A DNA stretch of 39,087 nucleotides from Clostridia bacterium (GCA_028720205.1 JAQYLE010000050.1:1-39087), one strand, 5' to 3'; positions 30,154 to 39,087 are shown, counted from the stretch's first letter. A program made the numbers and translations. Notes: a model not told the origin generated them from the letters alone.

Positions 30154-33100
30154 TTACGCCAGAGCGATACGGTCGGATACCGAACGGACAAGCACTCCGC
30201 GCGACTCGCCGTACGCGACGCATTCGCGCAAAAACGCCGCAAAGCGTTCGGTCGGGCGGCGGATACGGTATACGCCCGCCGCCAACGAAGTAAGTTCGTC
30301 GAAATACAAACTCACCTTTTCTTCCAGCGCGGCGCGGATTAAGGCAAGCGTTTCTATCACGGTGAAATCCTCTTCGTTTTTGCGAAGACACGGCTCGTTT
30401 TCCACGCGGAATTTCCCCTGAGTTATCGCGCGGTCGTTTTTGTAATAATAATCCGTGCCTGCGGCGCGCTCTTTTTTAAACGCGCACGAATCGATCAGCG
30501 CGTCCAGCCGCGCCTCTATTCTGGCGCCCGATTTTAAAATGCCGAACGTTTGCAGACAACGCGTTTTTAAAAATGCGCGCGAAATCGGCTCTTCGACGGC
30601 GACGATTTCTTTCAGGCGCGCCGTAATTTCCGTATCGTGCTCGCCGCCCGTAACGAACGCCGCCGATTCGCCGCCGATTGCCGCCACCGCTTTGTATGCT
30701 TTGGCATAGCGCATATATCCCTTACCTTTTTTCTCCGCGCCGGAAAGGCGATCGAGAGCCTCTTTGATCCGCTTGATTTCGCGCTTGGGATTGTTATAAT
30801 AATTCACGCAGTTCACGCGGAGAACGTTCCAGTTCGCGCGCTTTAACGACTGAACCTGCAATACGTTTCTGTCCTTCACCGAAAATTCGTTTGTGGCGTC
30901 GCATAAAATCGCCAGAATAAACTCGTGCCTGTTTTTGGGGTTCACGACCGCCACGTCTATTTTAAAATCGCTTGCGCCCACGTCGTAACGGCATTCGTAA
31001 CCGTAGGAAGAGAGTTCCGCCGCGATATACCTGCCTATGCCCCCGCCGTATCTCGCGCCCGTTGCCGCGCCGCTCTTTACGGCAAGCGACGTTTTACCGC
31101 GTTCGGCAAATTCCAGAAAACTTTTCAGCCCCGCCACGCCTTTTGAAGAGGTTTTGGAAAGATCGATCATGCCCGAAGTCATTGCGGAAAACACAATCAT
31201 CTCCTCCCGCGCGCGAGAAACGGCTACGTTTAACCGCCGCCATCCGCCCGATTGATTGAGGGGGCCGAAATTCAGCGAAACGCGCCCCGCGGCGTCCGGC
31301 CCGTAACACACGGAAAACAGTATAACGTCGCGCTCGTCGCCCTGCACGTTTTCCAGGTTCTTCACAAACAACGGCTCGTCGCGCTCGTACGCGGCCTGTT
31401 CCAACCGCCTTGCGGTAATCGATTTGGTAAGCAACCGCTCGATATAGTTCTGCTGCGCGCTTGAAAACGTAACCACGCCCATGCTGGAACGGCATAAAAC
31501 GGGGTCCTGCAAACGGCGGATCACTTCTTCCACAAGCGCTTCCGCTTCTTTTTTGTTGCTCTTGGTAAAGCCTCTGTCGTACACGCCGTCTACGTGCACG
31601 AATTTCACTTTGCTTTCCATCGCGTCGGGCGAAGGAAAGGTGCATAAACGGTTGTCGTAATACATGTTGTTGGAAAAAGCAATAAGAGATTCGTGCTTGC
31701 TGCGGTAATGCCATACAAGGTGCTTTTCGTTCATGCCGAGGGCAAGGCAATCGTCCAGCACGCTCTCTAAATCTTCGTTTTCCAAATTGTCCTCGTCCAC
31801 GTACGCCGAATTGAAGAACTCCGTGGGCGGCAACTGCTTGGGGTCGCCCACGATTACCGCCGATTTTGCGCGCGCGATCGCCCCTACCGCCTCGGCGGTG
31901 GTCATCTGCGACGCTTCGTCGAAGATGACGAGGTCGAATGAGTTCGCTTCGGGCGAAAGATACTGCGCCACCGTGGCGGGGCTCATCAGCAGGCACGGGC
32001 ATACGCGTTTCATCAGTTCCGGCACTTCCGCAAACAGTCCGCGCAATCCCGCGCCGCGAAGCGAAGTTCGCGCCAGACGGGTAAACGCGGCGATTTCCAC
32101 GCTTAAACTGCCGTAATCGCCGCCGTTATCCTGCGGCAGGCGCGCGATAAGGTCGGCGCGGATTTTCTCCTTCGTAAGCGAAGCAAACGTATCCCACGCC
32201 AATCGGAATTTTTCCACCGTTTCTTCCAGCGTACCCACCGAACAACGCGCCAGATCGGGGTCCGCGGGAATATTGATGGCAAGAAAATTCTGATACACGT
32301 TTTTTTCAAAGCCCGATAACACGTTGGCGCCCGTGAGTTTTCCGCTTTCCAACGCCTCGCCGATAAAATGACAACCGAGTTTTTTTAAATCCGCCACGGT
32401 TTTTTTGTACATACACCAATTTGCCAGCATGTCGAGATTGTCGATCAGCGCGCTTGCCCTGGAGTAGAAATAATCGGGCAAATCTTCGCTTGCGATACGG
32501 TTTTCGTCGGCGCATATCGCCTCGCAAAAACTCTTCCGCGCCGCCGCGAACGAATCCGCGGCGTTCAGAAAACCTTGCAGCACGGGCGCGGTATATCCGC
32601 CGCCCGCGCGGATGCACGTGCCGAAAAACGCGTCGGGATTGTACTCCATAAACACCCTTGCGCACCGCGCGTTGAGTTCGTTTAAATCGCGCATGTACTC
32701 TTCGCGCTTTTTGGGGATAATGTTGCCGGAACGATCGGTAAAGTCAGCGGAAAGCGAAACGCTTTTCACCGTTTGTTCCGCCTCGTGTATTTCCGCCAGT
32801 ACCTGCAAAAATTTATTGATATCGTCCGCTTCCAGCGGATGTAACGCCGCGCGGGTAAGTTTTTTGCCGAGCGCGGCGGCGCATTTATCGGTTTTGTAAT
32901 CTCCGCCTACGTTAAGATATGCGGTAAGTTTTTCGTAATCTTTCCCCACCTCAACCCGCGTTTTAAAATGTCTGAAATAGTACCCGAGCAGTTCGTCCAG
33001 CCGTCTGCTTGCGTTGAAAAACACAAAGAAGCGTTCTTCCGTAACGTTTTTAAAGTACTTGTCGTACTTTCCCGAAAGAACGTCGCGGGCGATGGCGCAC

Positions 33101-35772
33101 AAATCTTCCGTTTTCTGCCGCGTAACCGCCGAAATTTTCTGGCGGTACAAATCCAGAAACAGCGCGAGATAGGAGCGGAAATGCCGTATTTCCGTAATCA
33201 CCACTTCGCCCGCGCAGTAAATTCTGTCGCGCAGTTCCTGCGAATATTCGCAAACGTTTACGTTTTCGAAGGGGGAATTGCATACGCCGCCGCACTCTTT
33301 CGCCGCCGCGGCCGCGGAAAGAATCTTGCTCTTGCATTCTTCCAGTTTCGCTTCCGTCAAGGAATCGTAAAACGAATTTTCGATGTTCAGAACGTCGGGC
33401 GCGTCTTTGTTTTTTAAATACAGCAAAATCGCCTGATATACCGAAACGCCCAGCCGCCGTTTTTTATGCAACGCCCGCATCGGCGCTTTCAGTTCTTCGC
33501 GAAGGGCGGTAATCTCTTCCGCACGCGCGGCGAGTTCGGGCGTTTCTTCCGCATGCTTCAACGCCAGCGTGGTTTCGATACGGTGCAAAACGTCGGTTTT
33601 GTCCGTCTTGTTGGAATGCAGTTCCAGGCAGAAATCGCCGAGCCCTATTTCGGTAAGGCGCTTTTTCACCACGTCCAGCGCGGCGCGCTTTTCCGCCACG
33701 AACAGCACTCTGCAGTTATCTTCCAGCGCGTTGGCGATGATGTTGGTAATCGTCTGACTTTTTCCCGTACCGGGCGGGCCGTGCAATACGAAACTTTCGC
33801 CCGTGCGCGAAAGCGCGATTGCCGAAAATTGCGAACTGTCCGCAGGCAACGGCGTAAGCGTATCCGCGGGGTCGGCCTCGTCCTCTTCTTTTACGGCAGG
33901 CGCGGGAGAACGTTGGAAGCGCCGCGTTATCAACGCGGAAACCAGAGCGTTTTTTTTGAATTCGTTTATTTGCGTGCGCACGTCGTGCCACATCAGATAG
34001 CGCTGAAACGAAAACGCCGCCACATAAACGTCTTTCGTTACGCTCCACCCTTTCATGCCCGCCGTTTCGGCGACGAAAATATTGACGAGTTCCGAAATTT
34101 TATGCTTGGTGACGTCGCCGCCCAGAGCGCGCACGTCGATATTGAACGCCTGTTTCAGATATTCCAGGAGCGTGGTGTTCACAAAATATTCTTCTTCACA
34201 GTACGCCAGCGAATAATCTTCGTTTCCCTTCGCGCGGCGAATCTCCGCGGGGCATAAAACGAGCGGCGCGTACCGCGGCATAGAATCTTCCTTGCCCGTA
34301 TATTTTAAAAAGCCCATGGCAAGGTATAAAATTTTTACGCCCGTCTCTTCGCCCGCCTCGCGGTTTCGTCTGAAAAGCCGCCCCGCGCATTCGGCCGCGA
34401 GTTTGTCTTCCGCCTGCACGCGCGCGATGCCGCGGCGGTTTTCCAGCGCGTACAACTCTTTTTGCGAATCGGTTGTCTCCGCCCCGAATTTTTCCGCTTC
34501 CGCCGCGCCGCCTTTAAGGCGCAAAACTTTCTTTTCCGCAAACGCCGCGTAAAACGCGTTGAAATCGGCGCAACAAATATGCAACGCGTTTCGCCCGTTG
34601 AAATTGAGCAAAGCGTTTCTGTTGGTAAGATCGAGCAGTCTGCGTTCCCACTGACTGTTTCTGGGAAGTTGCCCTTCTATTTTCAACGATTCCCGTTCGG
34701 CAAGAGGCGCGGGCGCGGCGTCGTCGGAGACGTCTTCGTCTTTTAACAGTTCGTACCCTTTCACGCTTTTTCCGCGCAGCGGAAGGGACGATATTCCGCC
34801 CAGCCGACAGCGCTTTACGTCCACGAAATATTCGTAATATCCCGCCTTTAATTTCTGCATAAAATGCGACTGCGAAGAAGTGAACGCCGCGTTTTCGCCT
34901 TCAAACAGATCTTTCACGTCGAAAAACGCCAAGTTGTTAATGCCGTCGGAAGCGTATTTTTCCACCGTTTCCGTATCGTCCGTCACGGTATCCGGAAAGC
35001 AGGTATCGCACAGCCATACTCCCGCCGTTACCTCGCTTTTTCCTATCGCCAGCACGGGGTGAAGTCCGGCTCTTTCCAGCGCGGCGGCGCAAAACACCGC
35101 CGCTTGCAGCGCCGTGGCGTTTTTGCTTTTTAAAAGCGATACTTCCCCCGCCGCAAGGCAGGGCGACGCTAAATCGAGCGCGGTATCTTCTTTTATTTCG
35201 TACTGCTTCACCGCCGCGAAAATTGCCGCGGCGATTTTTCTCACCGCGTTTTTATCGGCGGCGGCATAGCCGTAAAATTCGGCGGAATCGTCCCATTTTT
35301 TCAAGCGCTTTCCCGCGTTTTCCAAAACGCGCGCGCAATCGGAAAGGCGCGGGCGGACAAACGCGGCAAGCCGCTCGGCGTTGCCGTTTAATCCCTCCCA
35401 GAAATCGTACGGCAATACGGTGATTTTCTTGCTTCCGCTTGCAACCTCCGTTTTATCGAGCAACGCGCGAAACTGCACTTCCGAAACGAAAATTTCGTTG
35501 TTTTCCGCCAGCGTAAGCGGCGAAAACAATCCGCTTGCGGAAACTTCCGCCGCGCTTTCGAACGGAACTTCCACCGCGGTTTCGTAAGGCACGATTAAAT
35601 TTTTATCGTCCGCGACAATCAGCGTCAGCGTGAGATTTTCCGCCGAAGAATTATGCAGACGGAAAGCGGTTTCCGTCTGTAAAAAATAATCGGCATACCC
35701 TACGTAATCGGGCAATCCCGCCGTAATTTCCACCGCTTCTTTCACCGCATTCGCTTTTTTTGCCGTAGCCAT
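30154..35772 (-). CDS. Giant DUF4011-SF1 helicase-nuclease protein
   Basis: This 1872-residue protein has an N-terminal beta-rich and transglutaminase-like region (about 1-360), then a DUF4011-like segment (WERRLLDLTNRNALLNF near 375). A split SF1/UPF1-type helicase follows: Walker A GPPGTGKS (665-672), then a long helical insertion. Motif II is VIFDEASQ (1282-1289), motif III GDPKQLPP (1309-1316), motif V VQGDERD and motif VI NVAVSRARE. A Vsr/MTES_1575-type endonuclease fold follows (about 1580-1670, DFKIDVAVV then ILCDA), then a DUF3320-like end. Similar proteins are known as single-gene phage-defence candidates. In the nuclease the expected acidic residue (ECDG in relatives) is Leu here. 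The ATG at 35772 was chosen because the promoter lies just upstream. It stands alone, without other defence genes. Confidence 0.88.
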   Translation of the reverse strand: MATAKKANAVKEAVEITAGLPDYVGYADYFLQTETAFRLHNSSAENLTLTLIVADDKNLIVPYETAVEVPFESAAEVSASGLFSPLTLAENNEIFVSEVQFRALLDKTEVASGSKKITVLPYDFWEGLNGNAERLAAFVRPRLSDCARVLENAGKRLKKWDDSAEFYGYAAADKNAVRKIAAAIFAAVKQYEIKEDTALDLASPCLAAGEVSLLKSKNATALQAAVFCAAALERAGLHPVLAIGKSEVTAGVWLCDTCFPDTVTDDTETVEKYASDGINNLAFFDVKDLFEGENAAFTSSQSHFMQKLKAGYYEYFVDVKRCRLGGISSLPLRGKSVKGYELLKDEDVSDDAAPAPLAERESLKIEGQLPRNSQWERRLLDLTNRNALLNFNGRNALHICCADFNAFYAAFAEKKVLRLKGGAAEAEKFGAETTDSQKELYALENRRGIARVQAEDKLAAECAGRLFRRNREAGEETGVKILYLAMGFLKYTGKEDSMPRYAPLVLCPAEIRRAKGNEDYSLAYCEEEYFVNTTLLEYLKQAFNIDVRALGGDVTKHKISELVNIFVAETAGMKGWSVTKDVYVAAFSFQRYLMWHDVRTQINEFKKNALVSALITRRFQRSPAPAVKEEDEADPADTLTPLPADSSQFSAIALSRTGESFVLHGPPGTGKSQTITNIIANALEDNCRVLFVAEKRAALDVVKKRLTEIGLGDFCLELHSNKTDKTDVLHRIETTLALKHAEETPELAARAEEITALREELKAPMRALHKKRRLGVSVYQAILLYLKNKDAPDVLNIENSFYDSLTEAKLEECKSKILSAAAAAKECGGVCNSPFENVNVCEYSQELRDRIYCAGEVVITEIRHFRSYLALFLDLYRQKISAVTRQKTEDLCAIARDVLSGKYDKYFKNVTEERFFVFFNASRRLDELLGYYFRHFKTRVEVGKDYEKLTAYLNVGGDYKTDKCAAALGKKLTRAALHPLEADDINKFLQVLAEIHEAEQTVKSVSLSADFTDRSGNIIPKKREEYMRDLNELNARCARVFMEYNPDAFFGTCIRAGGGYTAPVLQGFLNAADSFAAARKSFCEAICADENRIASEDLPDYFYSRASALIDNLDMLANWCMYKKTVADLKKLGCHFIGEALESGKLTGANVLSGFEKNVYQNFLAINIPADPDLARCSVGTLEETVEKFRLAWDTFASLTKEKIRADLIARLPQDNGGDYGSLSVEIAAFTRLARTSLRGAGLRGLFAEVPELMKRVCPCLLMSPATVAQYLSPEANSFDLVIFDEASQMTTAEAVGAIARAKSAVIVGDPKQLPPTEFFNSAYVDEDNLENEDLESVLDDCLALGMNEKHLVWHYRSKHESLIAFSNNMYYDNRLCTFPSPDAMESKVKFVHVDGVYDRGFTKSNKKEAEALVEEVIRRLQDPVLCRSSMGVVTFSSAQQNYIERLLTKSITARRLEQAAYERDEPLFVKNLENVQGDERDVILFSVCYGPDAAGRVSLNFGPLNQSGGWRRLNVAVSRAREEMIVFSAMTSGMIDLSKTSSKGVAGLKSFLEFAERGKTSLAVKSGAATGARYGGGIGRYIAAELSSYGYECRYDVGASDFKIDVAVVNPKNRHEFILAILCDATNEFSVKDRNVLQVQSLKRANWNVLRVNCVNYYNNPKREIKRIKEALDRLSGAEKKGKGYMRYAKAYKAVAAIGGESAAFVTGGEHDTEITARLKEIVAVEEPISRAFLKTRCLQTFGILKSGARIEARLDALIDSCAFKKERAAGTDYYYKNDRAITQGKFRVENEPCLRKNEEDFTVIETLALIRAALEEKVSLYFDELTSLAAGVYRIRRPTERFAAFLRECVAYGESRGVLVRSVSDRIALA

Positions 35773-35812
35773 AACTCTTTTCCGCCTCGCCTTTATTCCG
35801 CCGTTTTGTATC

Positions 35813-35841
35813 ATTGTATCACTTTTCGGTAAAAAAATCAA
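35813..35841 (-). promoter_or_regulatory. Promoter of the helicase-nuclease gene
   Basis: On the minus strand TTGATT (35836-35841), 17 bases, then TGATACAAT with TACAAT at 35813-35818 (extended -10). It fixes the start codon as the ATG at 35772. Confidence 0.75.
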
Positions 35842-35911
35842 CCGCTTAAAAAGCGTATGAAAAATCTTTTGCGCCGACAAATCGTCCCCCGCGCGTTTCG
35901 CGCGATGTCTG

Positions 35912-35986
35912 TTTTTCGTAACGCCCGCTCTTTTTCGTAACGCCGCTCATTTTCGTAACGCCCGCTCTTTTTCGTAATGTCCGCCC
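35912..35986. repeat. Four imperfect tandem 19-bp repeats
   Basis: Units at 35912-35930, 35931-35948, 35949-35967 and 35968-35986 follow TTTTTCGTAACGCCCGCTC. Unit 2 lacks one C, unit 3 starts with A, and unit 4 has three changes. They lie between the divergent helicase and murG genes. They may be binding sites or slippage products; there are no unique spacers, so it is not a CRISPR array. Confidence 0.8.
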
Positions 35987-36173
35987 GGCGGAATAACCGC
36001 GCGCAATGCCGCTTATAATAATAGCGGAACGCCTCGTTTGCGTTTGATTCCGCCGCCGGATTTTACGCCGTTTACAGCGCCTGAGATAAACCTGTCGTCT
36101 GAAATACGCCTATTATAGCGTAGCCGCGCGCGGAAAGAGAAAAACGCGTTAAAAGCGCGAAAAAAGGGAGATT
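35987..36173. other. Leader region of murG
   Basis: This holds a small hairpin with arms CCGCT/AGCGG around TATAATAAT (near 36009-36029), which also contains a possible TATAAT, and a possible TATTAT -10 near 36112. No convincing -35 partner is seen for either, so the murG promoter is undecided. Confidence 0.35.
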
Positions 36174-37235
36174 ATGAAAAAAATTTTTTTTACGGGCGGC
36201 GGAAGCGCGGGACACGTCGTGCCCAACCTGGCTATTATTCACGATCTGCGAAAAAAAGGCGGATATACTATAAAATATCTCGGTTCCGACGGCATAGAAA
36301 AACGGCTGGTAAACGAAGCGAACGTTCCCTTTTATCAGATTTCGTGCCCGAAACTCGTGCGCTCGTTCACGCCGAAAAATCTGGCGATTCCCTTTTCCCT
36401 TTGCAAAGCGGTGCGCGACGCAAGAAAGATTTTGCGCGAAGAAAAACCCGACCTTGTGTTTTCGAAAGGCGGATACGTTTCCCTGCCCGTATGTCTTGCC
36501 GCCGCAAAAGACGGAATACCCGTTTTAACGCACGAAAGCGATTTGTCGCCGGGGCTTGCCACAAAACTGATTGCAAAAAAATGCCGCCGCGTGCTGACCT
36601 CCTTTCCCGAGACGGCGGAAACGTTCAGAAACGGAACATTCACGGGCTCTCCGTTGCGCGCGGAACTGTTCGGGTATACCGACAAAGCGCAAGCAAGAAA
36701 GCGCTTTTTTGCCCTGCGCGACAAACCCGTTATTCTGGCTTTCGGCGGCGGGTCCGGCGCGGCGGCGATCAACAACGCCGTGTTTGAAAATTTAAACGAA
36801 CTTTTAAAACGCTACGACGTATTGCATATCGTGGGGAAAAACAACGAAAAAAACGCCCCGGAACGCGCGGGATACGCGGCGTACGAATATATAGACGATA
36901 TGGGCGCGGCTTATGCGTGCGCCGATCTGGTTATAGCGCGGGCGGGCAGCAATACGCTTTTTGAACTCGCCGCGTTGAAACTTCCCTCGATGATCGTTCC
37001 CCTCCGCCGCGGCAGCCGCGGAGATCAGGTGGAAAACGCCGCGTATTTTCAACGACGCGGACTGATCAGAACCGTAGACGAAAACCGCCTGTCCGCCGAT
37101 TTGTTAAAGGAGACGGAGGCGGCGATTCGCGATACCGGAATGCGCGCCGCATTGAATAACAGTCCGTTTTCAAAAAGCGGAAACGAAGCGATTTTATCCG
37201 CGATTGAAAACGTCGTTTCGGAAGGTCGCCCGTGA
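36174..37235 (+). CDS. murG: MurG-type UDP-GlcNAc:lipid I N-acetylglucosaminyltransferase
   Basis: This 353-residue GT28 glycosyltransferase converts lipid I to lipid II on the inner face of the membrane. The N-terminal glycine loop is TGGGSAGHVVPN (7-18; usual form GGTGGH). FSKGGYVSLPVCLAA (95-109), HESDLSPGLATKL, FGGGSGAAAINNAV and the donor-site segment VIARAGSNTLFELAALKLPSM are all present, as is the SRGDQVENA motif. A GGGAG site precedes the ATG. It is not in a cell-division cluster here; instead its stop overlaps the yunB start (GTGA). It could be the only MurG or a paralogue with a sporulation role. Confidence 0.9.
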   Translation: MKKIFFTGGGSAGHVVPNLAIIHDLRKKGGYTIKYLGSDGIEKRLVNEANVPFYQISCPKLVRSFTPKNLAIPFSLCKAVRDARKILREEKPDLVFSKGGYVSLPVCLAAAKDGIPVLTHESDLSPGLATKLIAKKCRRVLTSFPETAETFRNGTFTGSPLRAELFGYTDKAQARKRFFALRDKPVILAFGGGSGAAAINNAVFENLNELLKRYDVLHIVGKNNEKNAPERAGYAAYEYIDDMGAAYACADLVIARAGSNTLFELAALKLPSMIVPLRRGSRGDQVENAAYFQRRGLIRTVDENRLSADLLKETEAAIRDTGMRAALNNSPFSKSGNEAILSAIENVVSEGRP

Positions 37236-37990
37236 ACGGCGAATATAAACCGCCGTACGACTACGCGTTGTCGGGCGACGGAAGACAAATCTGCTCGGTT
37301 GCGCACGTGCGCAACCGTTCCGGCGACGCGTCTGCGGAAAAAGGGCGAAAGAAACGCGGAAAAAAGAAGTTTCTGCGCGTATTTTGCATCGTTACGGCAA
37401 GCGTACTCGCCCTGCTGATTTATTTTCAGACGAACGTAACGCGCGTTCTTATCTCCGTAAGCGAATCTTCGATGCGCGTGCTGGCGGTGGAGGCGATTAA
37501 CGACGCGATTTACCGCACGCTGGGCGACGCTCCGTCGTACGACGATCTGATAAAAATAGAGCGCAACGCAAACGGCGATATCGTCGCCGTATCGGCAAAC
37601 GCGTTAAAACTCAATAAAATCGCGCGCGACACGGCTTCTCTCTCGCAACAAACTCTGCAACAACCGGGCGCAAGAAGCGTGATGATTCCCATAGGCGCGC
37701 TGACGGGAATAGAGGCGCTTGCGGGCACGGGTAAACGTATCGGAATAAAAATTCTGCCCGTTTGTTCGGTGGTATGCGGCTTTTCCTCTTCGTTCGAAAG
37801 CATGGGCATCAATCAGACGAGGCATTGCGTTTATTTAAACGTGATAGCCGATATCAGCATCGTTATGGCTTCGCGCACGGATAAATTCGCCGTGCAGACG
37901 GACGTTCTCGCGGCGGAAAGCGTCATCGTGGGAAATATTCCCGATACGTATCTGCAAACGGATATCTTCGGCAAAAAAAGCGGCTTGTGA
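37232..37990 (+). CDS. yunB: Sporulation protein YunB-like
   Basis: This 252-residue protein has one transmembrane helix (about 48-66) after a basic cytoplasmic N-terminus (GRKKRGKKKFLRV). The extracytoplasmic domain carries the YunB pattern VMIPIGALTGIEALAGTGKRI, then SMGINQTRHCVYLNVIADISI and closing ESVIVGNIPDTYL. YunB is a sigma-E-controlled protein of Bacillus sporulation whose molecular role is unclear. It starts with GTG overlapping the murG stop codon, with AAGG upstream, so it is coupled to murG. Confidence 0.88.
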   Translation: MNGEYKPPYDYALSGDGRQICSVAHVRNRSGDASAEKGRKKRGKKKFLRVFCIVTASVLALLIYFQTNVTRVLISVSESSMRVLAVEAINDAIYRTLGDAPSYDDLIKIERNANGDIVAVSANALKLNKIARDTASLSQQTLQQPGARSVMIPIGALTGIEALAGTGKRIGIKILPVCSVVCGFSSSFESMGINQTRHCVYLNVIADISIVMASRTDKFAVQTDVLAAESVIVGNIPDTYLQTDIFGKKSGL

Positions 37991-38045
37991 AATAAACCGA
38001 AGCGCTGTTTTACGATATGCCATATGACGATATGCCTTATATACT

Positions 38046-39087
38046 TTATATCCGCGCGGTAAAGTCCGCCTTTCCCTCGCAACGCGCGCATTTTACGCTG
38101 CGGGAGGAATGGCAGGTGAAATACAGAAGTTGCCGCTGTTTCGAAAGTTCGATAAGAAGCGCCGCCGTCCTGGAAAAATGCGTTTCGTCGAGGTGTACGA
38201 ACGGATCGTCCAGAATCAGGAACGGCTGTTCCCTGCCCGCAAACATCTCGTCGACAAGGGCGAGGCGCAAACAGAACGCGCATACGTACCGGGCGCCCGC
38301 GCTTAAATGCAGATCTTTTCTGCGCGCGCCCCCGCGCGAAAACGAAAGCGAAAAATCGCGGTTCATCGTTACTTCCACTCCCAGCGTTTTTTCTATCAGT
38401 TCCGCATAGGATACAAAGCGTTTACGCACGGGTTCCACATAGCGTTGCATTACGGCGTTATCCGCCTGTTTTAACGTTTCCGCCGCCGTGCGGTACAGTT
38501 TCGCACGCTCTTCCGCGTCCGCCGTTTTTTCACGCAGATCGTTCAATTCCCGTTGCTTTTGCGTAAGTTTTTCCGCCGCGTCTTCCGCCTCGGTAATCTC
38601 CCGTTCCGCCGCGGCGAGCGCCTTTCTGTGCTCGCTCAACTGCGCGCGCAAATTTTCCGCGCGCGCTTTTATTTCATCCGCCGTCTCTCCTTGACTTTCT
38701 CCGCCGAACGCGGAATATTTTTCAAACGCCTCGGGCGGCAACGCCTGCGCCTCGCGGTATTTTAAGGCTTTTTCCTTAAACTCTTGCCCGGCGGAAACGC
38801 AACGACTATATTCCGCCGCGTCCGCCGAAATTTTTTCTATCTCCTTTTCAAGCGCCTCTTTTGCGGGAAACGGAACGGCGCGGGCGGCAAAAATCTGCCG
38901 CACGTCTACGGAAATTTCTTCTTCTCGCTTACTGAGACGAGCCGCTTCTTCTTCCGTTTTCTTCTTCTCTTCGGAAAGTTCCGCGTAAAGTTCCAAACAT
39001 CTTTTCACCATCTGCAACCCATCGGAAAACGCTCCGTTCGTAAGCCGAAAAGGCGGAAAAAACCCCCTTAAATCCCGTTCCACGCGG
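38046..39087 (-). CDS. YhaN/SMC-like coiled-coil ATPase, C-terminal part
   Basis: The frame remains open to the right edge, so the N-terminus with Walker A is outside. About 345 residues are visible: a long coiled coil rich in Glu, Lys and Ala (about 25-215), then the C-terminal ATPase lobe. The lobe has a signature-like LSAGARYVCAFCLRLALVDE and Walker B PFLILDDPFVHLDE, followed by LLYFTCHSS. The arrangement fits AAA/ABC-type ATPases of the YhaN, RecN and SbcC kind, acting on DNA ends or repair; YhaN-like is closest by Walker B wording. A GTG at 39083 is in frame but has no visible site and should not be taken as the start. It is convergent with yunB. Confidence 0.85.
   Translation of the reverse strand, partial: RVERDLRGFFPPFRLTNGAFSDGLQMVKRCLELYAELSEEKKKTEEEAARLSKREEEISVDVRQIFAARAVPFPAKEALEKEIEKISADAAEYSRCVSAGQEFKEKALKYREAQALPPEAFEKYSAFGGESQGETADEIKARAENLRAQLSEHRKALAAAEREITEAEDAAEKLTQKQRELNDLREKTADAEERAKLYRTAAETLKQADNAVMQRYVEPVRKRFVSYAELIEKTLGVEVTMNRDFSLSFSRGGARRKDLHLSAGARYVCAFCLRLALVDEMFAGREQPFLILDDPFVHLDETHFSRTAALLIELSKQRQLLYFTCHSSRSVKCARCEGKADFTARI

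Noticed and set aside
35773-35880. 36 extra N-terminal codons for the helicase-nuclease
   Set aside because: They span the -10 element and part of the promoter spacer region, so they would not be translated.
35912-35986. Short CRISPR array
   Set aside because: The repeats are directly adjacent without spacers, and no cas gene is near.

Overview
The window comes from the chromosome of an anaerobic, endospore-forming member of the Firmicutes (Clostridia-like). By eye it has a moderately high GC content for that group and a strong preference for GCG/CGC/GCC-rich codons. The evidence for this assignment is a trimeric electron-bifurcating [FeFe]-hydrogenase, a spoVAC-spoVAD-spoVAE operon, the cortex amidase CwlD, the sporulation sigma factor SigH, a YunB-type protein, and housekeeping gene orders typical of Firmicutes (mrnC-rlmB-sigH and dnaX-ybaB-recR). 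No rRNA, tRNA, CRISPR array, insertion sequence or prophage was recognised. Genus and species cannot be read from the sequence.

Left part (1-13 kb). A truncated cell-surface lipoprotein lies downstream of a membrane-bound XRE regulator, with a small divergent XRE regulator beyond it. The shared intergenic region carries two different families of palindromes. Next comes the hydC-hydB-hydA operon, read leftward from a near-consensus sigma-A promoter through a structured leader. It is followed by a secreted lipoprotein with an RsgI-like domain, a sugar-transporter ATPase with an unusual charged tail, a Big_2 lipoprotein, and the spoVA operon. A sigma-G/F-like promoter and a possible 32-codon gene precede spoVAC.

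Middle part (13-25 kb). An orphan membrane protein with its own promoter and terminator is followed by a long leftward housekeeping cluster: mrnC, rlmB, sigH, a small membrane protein, dnaX, ybaB, recR and gpsA. Then come cwlD, a DeoC-like protein that has lost its catalytic residues, a small rightward membrane protein, rsfS, and a fused nadD-yqeK.

Right part (25-39 kb). A further orphan membrane protein is followed by leftward recX-birA-nnrD and then rightward genes for a phosphoribosyltransferase and a DNA-deoxyinosine glycosylase. The glycosylase gene is broken by a single-base frameshift in a homopolymer stretch. A giant leftward gene encodes a DUF4011-helicase-nuclease protein related to single-gene defence proteins, with an altered nuclease motif. 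Finally murG is translationally coupled to yunB, and the window ends inside a coiled-coil ATPase of YhaN type.

The operons group by process: redox balancing (hydABC), spore dormancy and germination (spoVA, cwlD, sigH, yunB), replication and recombination (dnaX, recR, recX), RNA and ribosome maintenance (mrnC, rlmB, rsfS), and NAD maintenance (nadD, nnrD). Nothing clearly forms a large undescribed multigene system. The best candidates for new biology are the RsgI-like lipoprotein that keeps an Asn-Pro self-cleavage motif, the helicase-nuclease, and the paired regulators with two operator families.
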